Origin: Anaerococcus mediterraneensis
GTDB lineage: Bacteria; Bacillota; Clostridia; Tissierellales; Peptoniphilaceae
Length of the DNA stretch: 64,000 nt
Assembly: GCF_900128415.1 (NCBI RefSeq)
Contig: NZ_LT635772.1
Location: forward strand, 434,001-498,000
Direction: 5' to 3'
Within the stretch, counting starts at the first letter, position 1. Every line of letters begins with the position of its first letter. Positions 12,989-20,564 of this stretch are shown piece by piece. A program made the position numbers and the translations under genes. The notes beneath the pieces were generated by a model, which was not told the origin of the DNA, searched no databases, and saw only the letters and a list, made by a program, of their open reading frames with translations.

Positions 12989-14767
12989 TTATAAAATTGC
13001 TTCTCTTAGGTCCTTCATAGCATTTCTTGCTACATCCATTGCAGATTGCATGGCATCTTTGTTTGTCATGTCGACTCCTGCTTTTTTGAGGACTTCTAGT
13101 GGGTATTCGCTCTCGCCTGCCTTTAAAAATCCTAGGTAAGCTTCTCTATCGGCGTCTGTGCCGTGAAGGATTTTTTGGCTTAGGGCAACTGCACTCATAA
13201 AACCTGTTGCATATTGGAATACATAGTAGAACATATAAAAGTGTGGGATTCTAGCCCATTCTGCTGATATATATTCGTCTACGTTTATATCATCTCCGAA
13301 AAGTTCTTCGTTTAACTCTTTATAGATAGCGTGAAGTCTTTCTGCTGGGATTGGCTCGCCAGCTTCTACCAATTTGTTTACCTTGTGCTCAAATTCTGCA
13401 AACATTGTTTGTCTAAATACTGTAGATTTGAATTGGTTAACAAAGTAGTTTAGGAGATATTTTCTCTCTTCCTCGCTTTGAGAGTGCTCTAGCATATAGT
13501 CTAGTAGCAATAGCTCATTTGTTGTAGAAGCTATCTCTGCCAAAAATATAGAATATGATCCATATTCGTATGGTTGGGTAGATCTTGTGTAGTAAGAATG
13601 CATTGAGTGACCCAATTCGTGGACAATTGTAAATAGGTCATTGATTGTGTTGGTGTGGTTTAATAAAATAAATGGTTGGGTATCGTAGGATCCTGATGAG
13701 TAGGCACCAGACCTCTTGCCTTCGTTTGGCATAACGTCAAACCATCTTGATTCAAAGCCTTCTCTTGCTACTTTTACATATTCTTCGCCTAGTGGTTTTA
13801 TAGCCTCTAGGACTATTTCCTTGGCTTCTTCAAATTCTATTTTTCTATCATAATTTTCTACAAGTGGGACATAGATATCATGAAATCCTAGGTCATCTAC
13901 ACCCAAATATTCTTTTCTAAGTGTGGTGTAATCTCTATGGATATCAGCATTTTCATGGACTACTTCCAAAAGATTGTCATAAATTTCTTCTGGCAAGTTG
14001 TTTTTGAAAAGGCTCATTTCCCTAGCTGATGAATATCCCCTTAGCTTGGCCTCTACATTGTGGGCTGTGAAATCTCCATCTAGGGTTGATGCTAGGGTGT
14101 TTGAATATTGTTTATAAGTTTCATAATATTTTTCATAAACTTCTCTTCTGAAATCTCTATCAGGATCTTCTTGTAAGGTCACAAAATTAGCATCTGATAG
14201 TCTTATTTCTTCCCCATCTTTTTCTACTGGTGGGAATGATAGGTCAGCGTTATTGAAAATCATGTAGGTGTTTACAGGATTTTGTTTTAATTTGCCAAAG
14301 GCTGCAAGGATTGATTCGCTTTTTTCATCCAAAACGTGATCTTTAGACCTAAACATATCATCAAAATAATGGTTTAGGTATGAGATTTCACTATCTTCTA
14401 GGTATTTATCTATGATTTTTTTGTCTGTGTTTAGTAGCTCTGGTGATATAAAAGAAAGTTCGCTTGCTGCGGCTACCCAAGTATTTTGAGCAACTTGGCT
14501 CATCTCTTGGTATTTTGTCACCTTTGTATCCTCATCAGACTTTAGAGATGAATATACATAGGCCTTTTCCATTTTTCTGTTAAATTTCTCGCTTAGTTTT
14601 AGGTAGGATTTGAAAGTCTCAAGGTCTGATGTGATCTTGCCCTTGTAGGTCTTTAGCTCATCTACCAAGCCTTTTATCTCTTCTATATCCTTATAAAAAC
14701 CCTCATCTGTTTCATAAATAGATGTGGTATCCCATTTTAGTCTTTCTTCTACTTCGCTTCTTTTCAT
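12989..14767 (-). CDS. pepF: Oligoendopeptidase F (M3B metallopeptidase)
   Basis: 592 residues, typical for PepF. The zinc site HELGHSMH lies near residue 383 and the third ligand Glu near 410 (FLAEIASTTNE). The N-terminal oligopeptidase F domain and the M3 catalytic fold are both recognisable. It is a cytoplasmic enzyme that trims imported peptides, which fits the large Opp system further right. The ATG follows AAAGGAGAAATAA. It starts 12 bp beyond the lipoprotein gene and likely shares its transcript. Confidence 0.95.
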   Translation of the reverse strand: MKRSEVEERLKWDTTSIYETDEGFYKDIEEIKGLVDELKTYKGKITSDLETFKSYLKLSEKFNRKMEKAYVYSSLKSDEDTKVTKYQEMSQVAQNTWVAAASELSFISPELLNTDKKIIDKYLEDSEISYLNHYFDDMFRSKDHVLDEKSESILAAFGKLKQNPVNTYMIFNNADLSFPPVEKDGEEIRLSDANFVTLQEDPDRDFRREVYEKYYETYKQYSNTLASTLDGDFTAHNVEAKLRGYSSAREMSLFKNNLPEEIYDNLLEVVHENADIHRDYTTLRKEYLGVDDLGFHDIYVPLVENYDRKIEFEEAKEIVLEAIKPLGEEYVKVAREGFESRWFDVMPNEGKRSGAYSSGSYDTQPFILLNHTNTINDLFTIVHELGHSMHSYYTRSTQPYEYGSYSIFLAEIASTTNELLLLDYMLEHSQSEEERKYLLNYFVNQFKSTVFRQTMFAEFEHKVNKLVEAGEPIPAERLHAIYKELNEELFGDDINVDEYISAEWARIPHFYMFYYVFQYATGFMSAVALSQKILHGTDADREAYLGFLKAGESEYPLEVLKKAGVDMTNKDAMQSAMDVARNAMKDLREAIL

Positions 14768-14778
14768 TTATTTCTCCT

Positions 14779-15603
14779 TTATTTTATAGAAAGTATTGCC
14801 CCATTTTCGTCCCTGTCATTGAATTTTATATCTATAATCCTACCATGACCTGGATCTGCTAGGTGGCCAACTTCCATTTCTTTATTTTCTATTTTTCCTT
14901 TAACTTTGGAATATTTGACCTTATAGAGGTCCAAAATATCCTTCAAATGTTTTTCTTCGCTTATCATCCTCTTGTCTATAGCAGTTTTTAAATCTCCTGG
15001 CATAGTGACATTTCCTCCCTCAATCAAAGAACCAAGCCTATATACATAGACATCTGTATTGGCTGTTGAGTTTACAAATTGGAAGGAATCGACCAGGGAC
15101 ATATACCTATTATAAAGATAATAAGCACTTGTATTTTCACTATCGCTAATTACAATCTGGCTTACCAAAAGCATTGGCCCTGACTCTGATGAGATTATAT
15201 CAAAATCAACCTGGCTAAAAATATTATCCCCAGCTGCTACTGGCCCATATTCTTTTTCTACAAGCATCCCCGCCTGGTCATAAGAAAGGACTGCCGGGTA
15301 GGTATTGTAGGCTCTTTGGCTAGGTTTTATAGAAATACCTATCTCGCTGCCTGCAAAATCTGCGCTCACTAGATTGCCTATGGCATCTTTTAGATAAGTT
15401 CTCTCAGAGACCTTTCCCTTGCCGTAGAGATTTTCAAAGTTTATGGATGGGGTCGTTTTTGTATTTTTCACATATTTTATCTCAGGCATTTCTTCTTTTG
15501 TCATCTCGCTTTTTAGGCCTTGGTCTTTTTCGAATTCTTCTCTTGACTCAAAACCGCAAGATCCAAGGACAAAAACCAGGGCTAAAATCCCAAAAATTTT
15601 CAT
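14779..15603 (-). CDS. Predicted lipoprotein of unknown function
   Basis: A longer frame opens at 15633, but ATG at 15603 is preferred. It has a proper GGAGG six bases upstream and begins directly with a lipoprotein signal, MKIFGILALVFVLGSCG, with the lipidated Cys at residue 16. The mature part (about 258 residues) has no recognised domain. It alternates short beta-like segments and ends with a segment around DPGHGRIIDIKFNDRDENG. It sits between the rhomboid proteases and pepF and may be co-transcribed with them; it could be a rhomboid client or envelope factor, but that is only positional inference. Confidence 0.75.
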   Translation of the reverse strand: MKIFGILALVFVLGSCGFESREEFEKDQGLKSEMTKEEMPEIKYVKNTKTTPSINFENLYGKGKVSERTYLKDAIGNLVSADFAGSEIGISIKPSQRAYNTYPAVLSYDQAGMLVEKEYGPVAAGDNIFSQVDFDIISSESGPMLLVSQIVISDSENTSAYYLYNRYMSLVDSFQFVNSTANTDVYVYRLGSLIEGGNVTMPGDLKTAIDKRMISEEKHLKDILDLYKVKYSKVKGKIENKEMEVGHLADPGHGRIIDIKFNDRDENGAILSIK

Positions 15604-15604
15604 C

Positions 15605-16297
15605 TTAGCCTCCAAAGCTAAATCCCTTTCCAATCTTTATAAGGATAAGGGCCAAAATAACAAGGCCAACAGCTGCTATCATCTGGGTGTTTTTTGGGAT
15701 TTCTCTATTTAAAATAGGAAATACTGCTGCAAGGGCAAAGCCTGCTATAAATCCGCCAGCATGACCCAGTATCCCTACCCTAGGTGATAGAAAAGAATAG
15801 ATGACGTTTATAACTACAACAGAGATAAAACTAGAGCCAAAGCTTCTAATTATTTCATCATCCTTATATACAAACATCATTCCTATAGCAAGACCCAGCA
15901 TACCGTATAAGCTTGTAGAGGCCCCTGCTGATACACTATAGGCAGATCCAAAAGCAAAGGATAACAAGTTGCCAAAAATCCCACTTATTAGATAGATTAG
16001 CAAGAAGGCAGTCTGTCCATATAACCTTTCAAAAACAGGACCCAAATTATATAGGAAATACATATTAAACATTATATGAAAAAATCCTATATGGATGAAG
16101 GAGGCTGTAAAAAGTCTCCACCATTGGCCATCTGCTACAAGGGGCTTGGCATTGGCGCCGAACCTGATTAGATTTTCAATATTTTCGCTACCACCAGTTA
16201 GGCTCATCAAGACAAAAACAACTATATTTATAAGCATAAGTCCTGAAGTAACCTTGGACTGGCTAAGCCTTTCAAGATTAAAATTATTTATATTCAT
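15605..16297 (-). CDS. Rhomboid-family intramembrane serine protease (first of a tandem pair)
   Basis: The family core is visible: HIGFFHIMFNMYFLYNLGP (first-loop His and Asn), catalytic Ser in SAGASTSLYGMLGLAIG, and the partner His in LGHAGGFIAGF. There are about six membrane helices over 230 residues. The frame is open from 16360, but ATG at 16297 gives the usual N-terminus and follows AAGGGG; the upstream part would encode only a charged leader. Between the two rhomboid genes, AATTATACCC (16340-16349 complement) and GGGTATAATT (16303-16312 complement) form an inverted repeat followed by seven T directly before the ATG. That hairpin could terminate or mask the ribosome site. It cleaves unidentified membrane substrates. 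Confidence 0.88.
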   Translation of the reverse strand: MNINNFNLERLSQSKVTSGLMLINIVVFVLMSLTGGSENIENLIRFGANAKPLVADGQWWRLFTASFIHIGFFHIMFNMYFLYNLGPVFERLYGQTAFLLIYLISGIFGNLLSFAFGSAYSVSAGASTSLYGMLGLAIGMMFVYKDDEIIRSFGSSFISVVVINVIYSFLSPRVGILGHAGGFIAGFALAAVFPILNREIPKNTQMIAAVGLVILALILIKIGKGFSFGG

Positions 16298-16361
16298 AAA
16301 AAAATTATACCCCTTATATTCTTTGCTTAAATATAAATAGGGTATAATTCTCATTTTCAAC

Positions 16362-17075
16362 CTATAATTTACTCTTTAGCTTGGGCAAAAATCCAAAAAA
16401 TAAAAATAATACCAATAGCCCGACAAAGAAAATCCCACATATGATCCTGATTTTTTTATCTAGATAATATCCCCTAGGGACAAAAACACCTGCCAGGATA
16501 AGTCCTGCTACAAATCCTGTTATGTGGCCTTGGCTGTATTCAAATATAAAATCTGGCCTACCTGCTGTGATTCTAAAATAGATTTCACTTGCAATAAAAA
16601 TAATTATCATAGGCAAGATAAATTGTTTTGCCCATTGGTTTAGATTTTGGTCTTTATAAAATAAAAGGGTCCCTATAGCTAGTCCGTATAGGCCAAAAAA
16701 ACCTGTCGAAGATCCCCCTGCTGATTGCCATTTATCAGATATTAAAAAAGAAAACAAGTCATCAAAAAGTCCAGCCAATAAAAATACACCAAGCAAAACC
16801 CAAGGCCCAAATTTACTTTCTATACTTGGAGCCATCATGTAGATCACAAACATATTAAAAATAAAATGGATCCAACTGTGGTGGATAAAAAGAGAGGTCA
16901 GCAGTCTATAATACTGCCCCTCCTTTATAAGCTCAGAGTTTGATGCTCCAAAACGGACAAGGTTTGTAGAGCTAAATCCTCCATTTACAACAATCAAAAC
17001 AAATATTATCAGATTTATAGTTAAAATCAAAGTTGTAGCCTTTGATTCTTTTAGTATATCAATTATATTTCTCAT
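16362..17075 (-). CDS. Rhomboid-family intramembrane serine protease (second of a tandem pair)
   Basis: 237 residues with the same architecture as its neighbour: FIHHSWIHFIFNMFVIYMMAP, catalytic Ser in SAGGSSTGFFGLYGLAIG, and His in GHITGFVAGLIL. The two share similar order and spacing of motifs (also VRFGASNSEL against IRFGANAKPL), so they look like a diverged tandem duplication. All catalytic residues are kept in both copies. The ribosome site upstream is weak. It lies 19 bp from the glycerate kinase gene and is probably in the same transcript. Confidence 0.88.
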   Translation of the reverse strand: MRNIIDILKESKATTLILTINLIIFVLIVVNGGFSSTNLVRFGASNSELIKEGQYYRLLTSLFIHHSWIHFIFNMFVIYMMAPSIESKFGPWVLLGVFLLAGLFDDLFSFLISDKWQSAGGSSTGFFGLYGLAIGTLLFYKDQNLNQWAKQFILPMIIIFIASEIYFRITAGRPDFIFEYSQGHITGFVAGLILAGVFVPRGYYLDKKIRIICGIFFVGLLVLFLFFGFLPKLKSKL

Positions 17076-17093
17076 ACAAATACTATACCTTAT

Positions 17094-18200
17094 TTAGGAT
17101 AAAAAATTAGCCGTATTTCTAAGTTTATTATAAACTTGGGGAGCTAATAATTTGATTTGGCTCTTTATTTCATTGTTGTCGTAGGAATCTTTTATGTGGT
17201 AGGTATAAATATAGTCAAACTTATTTCTCTGGTCGATTTTTTTGCCATCTTCATCTTCTAAAAATACAACTTTTACGTCTTTGTTATATCTTTTGGCAAG
17301 GCTTGCCACATTTTGTGAGCTATTACCGTCAAACTGTTCTACATTTTCTCCTAAGATCAAAAGGTCCTTGTCCTTGACTAGTTTTTCAAAATCCAAAGTC
17401 TCCATGATAAAATCCATAGAATTTGAAATGCTAGCCTTAAAAAACATATAAAGACCCCAAGCAACTCCTCCCCCTGATCCCAAGGATGGCATATCAACAG
17501 GTCCTGTGCCCAGAGTATCTTCTATGACTTTTTTAAAATTCGTACAGCCCTTATAAAGATTGGCCGTATCTAAGTCGCTAGCTCCCTTTCTGTAGACCCT
17601 ACTTTTGAGGAAGGAATCATGACCAAAAACCGTATGGTTTGTAGATGTGGCAATTTTTATTTTTGCCTTCATAATCCTAGGATCTAGTTTTTCTAAATCG
17701 ACCCTTCTAACCTTGACCATATTTTCTGCTATAGGATTTAGCTGCCTATCATACTCATCAAAAAATCTCACACCCAAGGCATAAAGCATACCCATTCCCA
17801 TATCGCTAGTCGCAGTATCTCCTATACCTATATAAAAAGAATCAACTCCATTATCTAGGCCATCTACAAGCATCTCACCAAAACCAAGTGACGATGACTC
17901 CATAACCCTAAGCTCATCCTTATACATAAGCCTGATACCAGATGACTCCGCCATCTCCATGACTGCATGCTTATCCTTTAATATGTATCTAGCAGTTATG
18001 ACATTATAAACCGGATCGTGTACATTTATATATTGGTAGGACCCATTTATAATAGCCTGCATAGCCTCTATAGTGCCCTCTCCTCCATCTAGGAAAGGCA
18101 TAACCTCTACGTCTTCTTTTATGTTATTTTTAAAAATATTTCCTATCTCAACTGAGTTTTCAAAAGATTTGATAGAATCTATTCCAACTAATATTTTCAT
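17094..18200 (-). CDS. Glycerate kinase family protein
   Basis: About 368 residues of the type-1 glycerate kinase family. It has MKILVGIDSIKSFENS at the start, DGGEGTIEA near residue 41, GIGDTATSDMGMGMLYALG near residue 125, and a SLGSGGGVAWGLYMFF segment near residue 240. Family members phosphorylate D-glycerate to 2- or 3-phosphoglycerate. The sequence is divergent in several spots (a VGIDSIKSFENS start instead of the usual APDSFKGS), so the substrate is not certain. ATG at 18200 is chosen because AGGAG lies six bases before it; an ATG two codons earlier abuts the ribosome site. Confidence 0.8.
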   Translation of the reverse strand: MKILVGIDSIKSFENSVEIGNIFKNNIKEDVEVMPFLDGGEGTIEAMQAIINGSYQYINVHDPVYNVITARYILKDKHAVMEMAESSGIRLMYKDELRVMESSSLGFGEMLVDGLDNGVDSFYIGIGDTATSDMGMGMLYALGVRFFDEYDRQLNPIAENMVKVRRVDLEKLDPRIMKAKIKIATSTNHTVFGHDSFLKSRVYRKGASDLDTANLYKGCTNFKKVIEDTLGTGPVDMPSLGSGGGVAWGLYMFFKASISNSMDFIMETLDFEKLVKDKDLLILGENVEQFDGNSSQNVASLAKRYNKDVKVVFLEDEDGKKIDQRNKFDYIYTYHIKDSYDNNEIKSQIKLLAPQVYNKLRNTANFLS

Positions 18201-18320
18201 ATCCATCTCCTATCTATTAATTTTATACCCAAAATATCTTTTAATTATAAGGAGATAATTAAAAATTTCACAAAAATAATAAAAATATGAAAAAAGCTTT
18301 ACAATCTCGGCTTTTCTTGC

Positions 18321-18418
18321 TATACTGAAAGAGAAGGTGATAACTTTCGCTGTTTAACTCATGAAATCTATAAAGATTTCACCATCAAGGACCATTAGCA
18401 AAGGCTAGTGGTTTTTTT
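18321..18418 (+). ncRNA. Structured leader with terminator; candidate riboswitch (possibly guanidine-IV-like)
   Basis: Upstream of an EamA exporter lies a compact leader. Hairpin GAAAG/CTTTC (18327-18331 with 18344-18348) has a loop containing GGTGA, which can pair with TCACC at 18379-18383 as a pseudoknot. A hairpin GAAATC/GATTTC (18363-18380) follows, then a terminator ACCATTAGC/GCTAGTGGT (18391-18412) with seven T. Pairing of TCACC would compete with nearby structure, which is the usual logic of a transcriptional riboswitch. The small size, pseudoknot, terminator and multidrug/metabolite-type exporter resemble the guanidine-IV (mepA) class. I cannot confirm the class from memory of its consensus. 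Confidence 0.45.
18391..18418 (+). terminator. Leader (attenuator) terminator upstream of the EamA gene
   Basis: A 9-bp stem with one G-T pair and a four-base loop, followed by TTTTTTT. It lies about 195 bp before the exporter start, so it must be read through or prevented for expression from an upstream promoter. Confidence 0.75.
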
Positions 18419-18612
18419 GTTTTGACTAGACCTTTAGATGTCATAAGATCAAAATCTGCAATTTTTTATCGTCATTATTTTTTTTAAAAACCCGCCTATC
18501 TAAGCTTGCTTATTGGTATTTTCTAAGCTTCTATCTCTTGCTTATATGAATATATTTGGTACAGTTTAATAGATATGCCAATGCTTTTGGCAATTTTGAA
18601 AGGAGACATTCA

Positions 18613-19521
18613 TTGTTAAAAAATAAAAAAACAGCAATTGTTTTATCTATATTTGCAATGTTTTTATGGGGGTCAGCTATACCGACTATAAAAACAACCT
18701 ACGAACTTTTAGATATCAGCGGAGCCCAGACTGGGCTAAAAATTTTAGTCGCTGGTATCAGGTTTTTTATGGCAGGGATCATTACTCTAGCCTATTTTAG
18801 GATTTTCAGCAAGGAAAGTTTTGAAAAATCAACCATAAACTGGAAGTTTATAATAGTCCTTGGTATCTTGCAAACTGCTATCCAGTACCTATTTTATTAT
18901 ATAGGCCTATCCAACACCGCCGGTGTCAAATCATCTATAATCCAGGCTGCCAACTCTTTTATAGTTGTAATAATTTCATTTTTTATTTTGCCTGGTGATA
19001 AGATCAGCAAAAAGATGATCATAGCTCTGATTTTAGGGACCTTGGGTATTATAATTACCAATAAGGGATCTGCTTCTGATGCGACACCAATGAAGCTTGC
19101 TGGTGAGGGCTTTATCCTCATATCTACCACGGTCAATGCCTTGTGCACAGTTTTGATTAGAAAATATGGCAAGAGTCAAAACTCCTTTGTTTTGACAGGT
19201 TTTCAGTTTCTCTTTGGGTCAACCCTCCTTATCATAACAGGGCTCATCCTAAAAGAAAGAGATCTAATTTTAAATACAAAGGCTCTTTTACTTTTGATAT
19301 ATGGAGCCTTTATATCGGCCACATCTTTTTCTATATGGACCAGTGTCCTAAAAACCTACTCAGCCAGCGAATTTGGAGTTTATAAACTCTTTATCCCACT
19401 TTTTGGCTCTATCCTATCAGTCATAGTTTTGGGAGAATCCTTCACCCTCAACCTAGCTATAGGTATGATTTTAGTTTTATCAGGGTCATTGATCCTCAAT
19501 ATAAACAAAAATAAAAATTAA
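18613..19521 (+). CDS. EamA/DMT-family transporter
   Basis: About 302 residues with ten predicted membrane helices in two repeated EamA halves (MFLWGSAIPTIKTT near the start; FIVVIISFFILPGD near the middle; ASEFGVYKLFIPLFGSILS in the second half). The frame is open from TTG at 18556, but TTG at 18613 is preferred. It follows AGGAG by seven bases and starts the protein right at LLKNKKTAIV before the first helix. Members export metabolites or amino acids, or toxic amines. The substrate is unknown; the structured leader upstream may sense it. Confidence 0.87.
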   Translation: MLKNKKTAIVLSIFAMFLWGSAIPTIKTTYELLDISGAQTGLKILVAGIRFFMAGIITLAYFRIFSKESFEKSTINWKFIIVLGILQTAIQYLFYYIGLSNTAGVKSSIIQAANSFIVVIISFFILPGDKISKKMIIALILGTLGIIITNKGSASDATPMKLAGEGFILISTTVNALCTVLIRKYGKSQNSFVLTGFQFLFGSTLLIITGLILKERDLILNTKALLLLIYGAFISATSFSIWTSVLKTYSASEFGVYKLFIPLFGSILSVIVLGESFTLNLAIGMILVLSGSLILNINKNKN

Positions 19522-19540
19522 CTTGCAGTTTTTGCAAGTT
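19520..19540 (+). terminator. Hairpin directly after the EamA gene (no T tract)
   Basis: AACTTGCA and TGCAAGTT pair perfectly around a five-base loop, overlapping the stop codon. The T run expected of a terminator is missing because the sequence continues into the palindromic element. A near-identical hairpin with a T run lies at 19743-19769. Confidence 0.5.
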
Positions 19541-19742
19541 CAGACTGTTGACAAAGTTACAAAATCCAAAAGTAAGCGTTCCGTTCGGAAGAAATTGCAA
19601 GAAATTCAAATTGAAATAATCCGCCCGTAAATCGCACTGTTTGAGCGATAGCGAGTTTGCGATTTACAGGATTATGAAATTTAGAATTTCACAATTTCTG
19701 TAGTCGGATAAGCGTTTTTGGATTTTGTCTACGTTCTGAGCT
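19541..19742. repeat. Nested palindromic element (MITE- or REP-like)
   Basis: The stretch folds almost end to end on itself. ACAAAATCCAAAA (19559-19571) pairs with 19717-19729, GAAATTG (19591) with CAATTTC (19692), ATAATCC (19616) with GGATTAT (19669), and GTAAATCGCA (19627-19636) with TGCGATTTAC (19658-19667). A ~20-base apical loop remains. There is no reading frame. The flanks are two related hairpins, one (19520-19540) lacking its T run and one (19743-19769) keeping it. This is what insertion of a small palindromic element at a terminator, with duplication of the target, would leave behind. Copies elsewhere in the genome cannot be checked here. Confidence 0.6.
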
Positions 19743-19769
19743 AGCTTGCAATTTTTGCAAGCTTTTTTT
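19743..19769 (+). terminator. Rho-independent terminator
   Basis: AGCTTGCA and TGCAAGCT form an 8-bp stem with a five-base loop followed by seven T. It ends transcription from the EamA side before the ahpC promoter. Confidence 0.88.
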
Positions 19770-19919
19770 GTGGAAATTTTAATAGAAATTATTTTTTATT
19801 CGGCCAGACAAAAAATTTAATTTTATCAATCATTTTTTTTAAAAATCTATATATATCCTAAATATATGAAAAATACCGGTAAAAAATGAATAATTCTTGT
19901 ATTATTTTATAAATCGGTC

Positions 19920-19948
19920 TTGACTTTTATCTTTAGAATGATTATGAT
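19920..19948 (+). promoter_or_regulatory. ahpC promoter with overlapping PerR-like box
   Basis: TTGACT (19920-19925), a 17-bp spacer and TATGAT (19943-19948) form a sigma-A promoter. The 15-mer TTAGAATGATTATGA at 19933-19947 matches the PerR consensus TTATAATNATTATAA at all but two of the defined positions and covers the -10. That placement fits peroxide-relieved repression of ahpCF. Confidence 0.8.
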
Positions 19949-19993
19949 TATTATTACAGATACTAATCTGATAATTTTTTTAAGGAGTATATA

Positions 19994-20563
19994 ATGGCTT
20001 TAATAGGAAAAACATTACCAGAATTTAAACTTGACGCTTACAATCCAGCAAAGGATGAGTTTGTAACAGTTTCTAATAAGGACCTAAAGGGATCTTATAC
20101 TGTTCTTATTTTCTATCCAGCTGATTTTACTTTTGTATGTCCAACTGAGCTTGAAGATATGCAAGATTCTTATGAAGAGCTCAAGGCTTTAGGAGCTGAG
20201 GTTTATTCAGTTTCTGTAGATACACACTTTGTACACAAGGCTTGGCATGATAATTCAGAAGCTATTAGCAAAATTAAGTACACAATGATAGGCGATTCTA
20301 ATAAAGAACTTACTAGAGAACTTGACCTTCTTGACGAATCAGGCAAGGCTCACAGGGCAACCCTTGTTATCGATCCAGAAAATGTGATCCAAACTCTAGA
20401 AATCAATGCCGATGGTATTGGTAGAAAAGCTAATGTAAATATAAACAAGGTTAAGGCAGCTAAATATGTTGCAGAGCACCCAGGCGAGGCTTGTCCTGCT
20501 AAGTGGGAAAGCGAATCAGATGCGACACTAACACCAGGGCTTGACCTAGTTGGTAAAATCTAA
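19994..20563 (+). CDS. ahpC: Alkyl hydroperoxide reductase subunit C (peroxiredoxin)
   Basis: 189 residues, standard length for a 2-Cys AhpC. The peroxidatic Cys lies in [12 protein letters not shown] (about residue 48) and the resolving Cys in GEACPAKWE (about residue 168). The ATG follows AAGGAG. The enzyme reduces H2O2 and organic peroxides and is recycled by AhpF, encoded one base after its stop. The upstream PerR-like box indicates peroxide induction. Confidence 0.96.
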   Translation: MALIGKTLPEFKLDAYNPAKDEFVTVSNKDLKGSYTVLIFYPADFTFVCPTELEDMQDSYEELKALGAEVYSVSVDTHFVHKAWHDNSEAISKIKYTMIGDSNKELTRELDLLDESGKAHRATLVIDPENVIQTLEINADGIGRKANVNINKVKAAKYVAEHPGEACPAKWESESDATLTPGLDLVGKI

Positions 20564-20564
20564 T

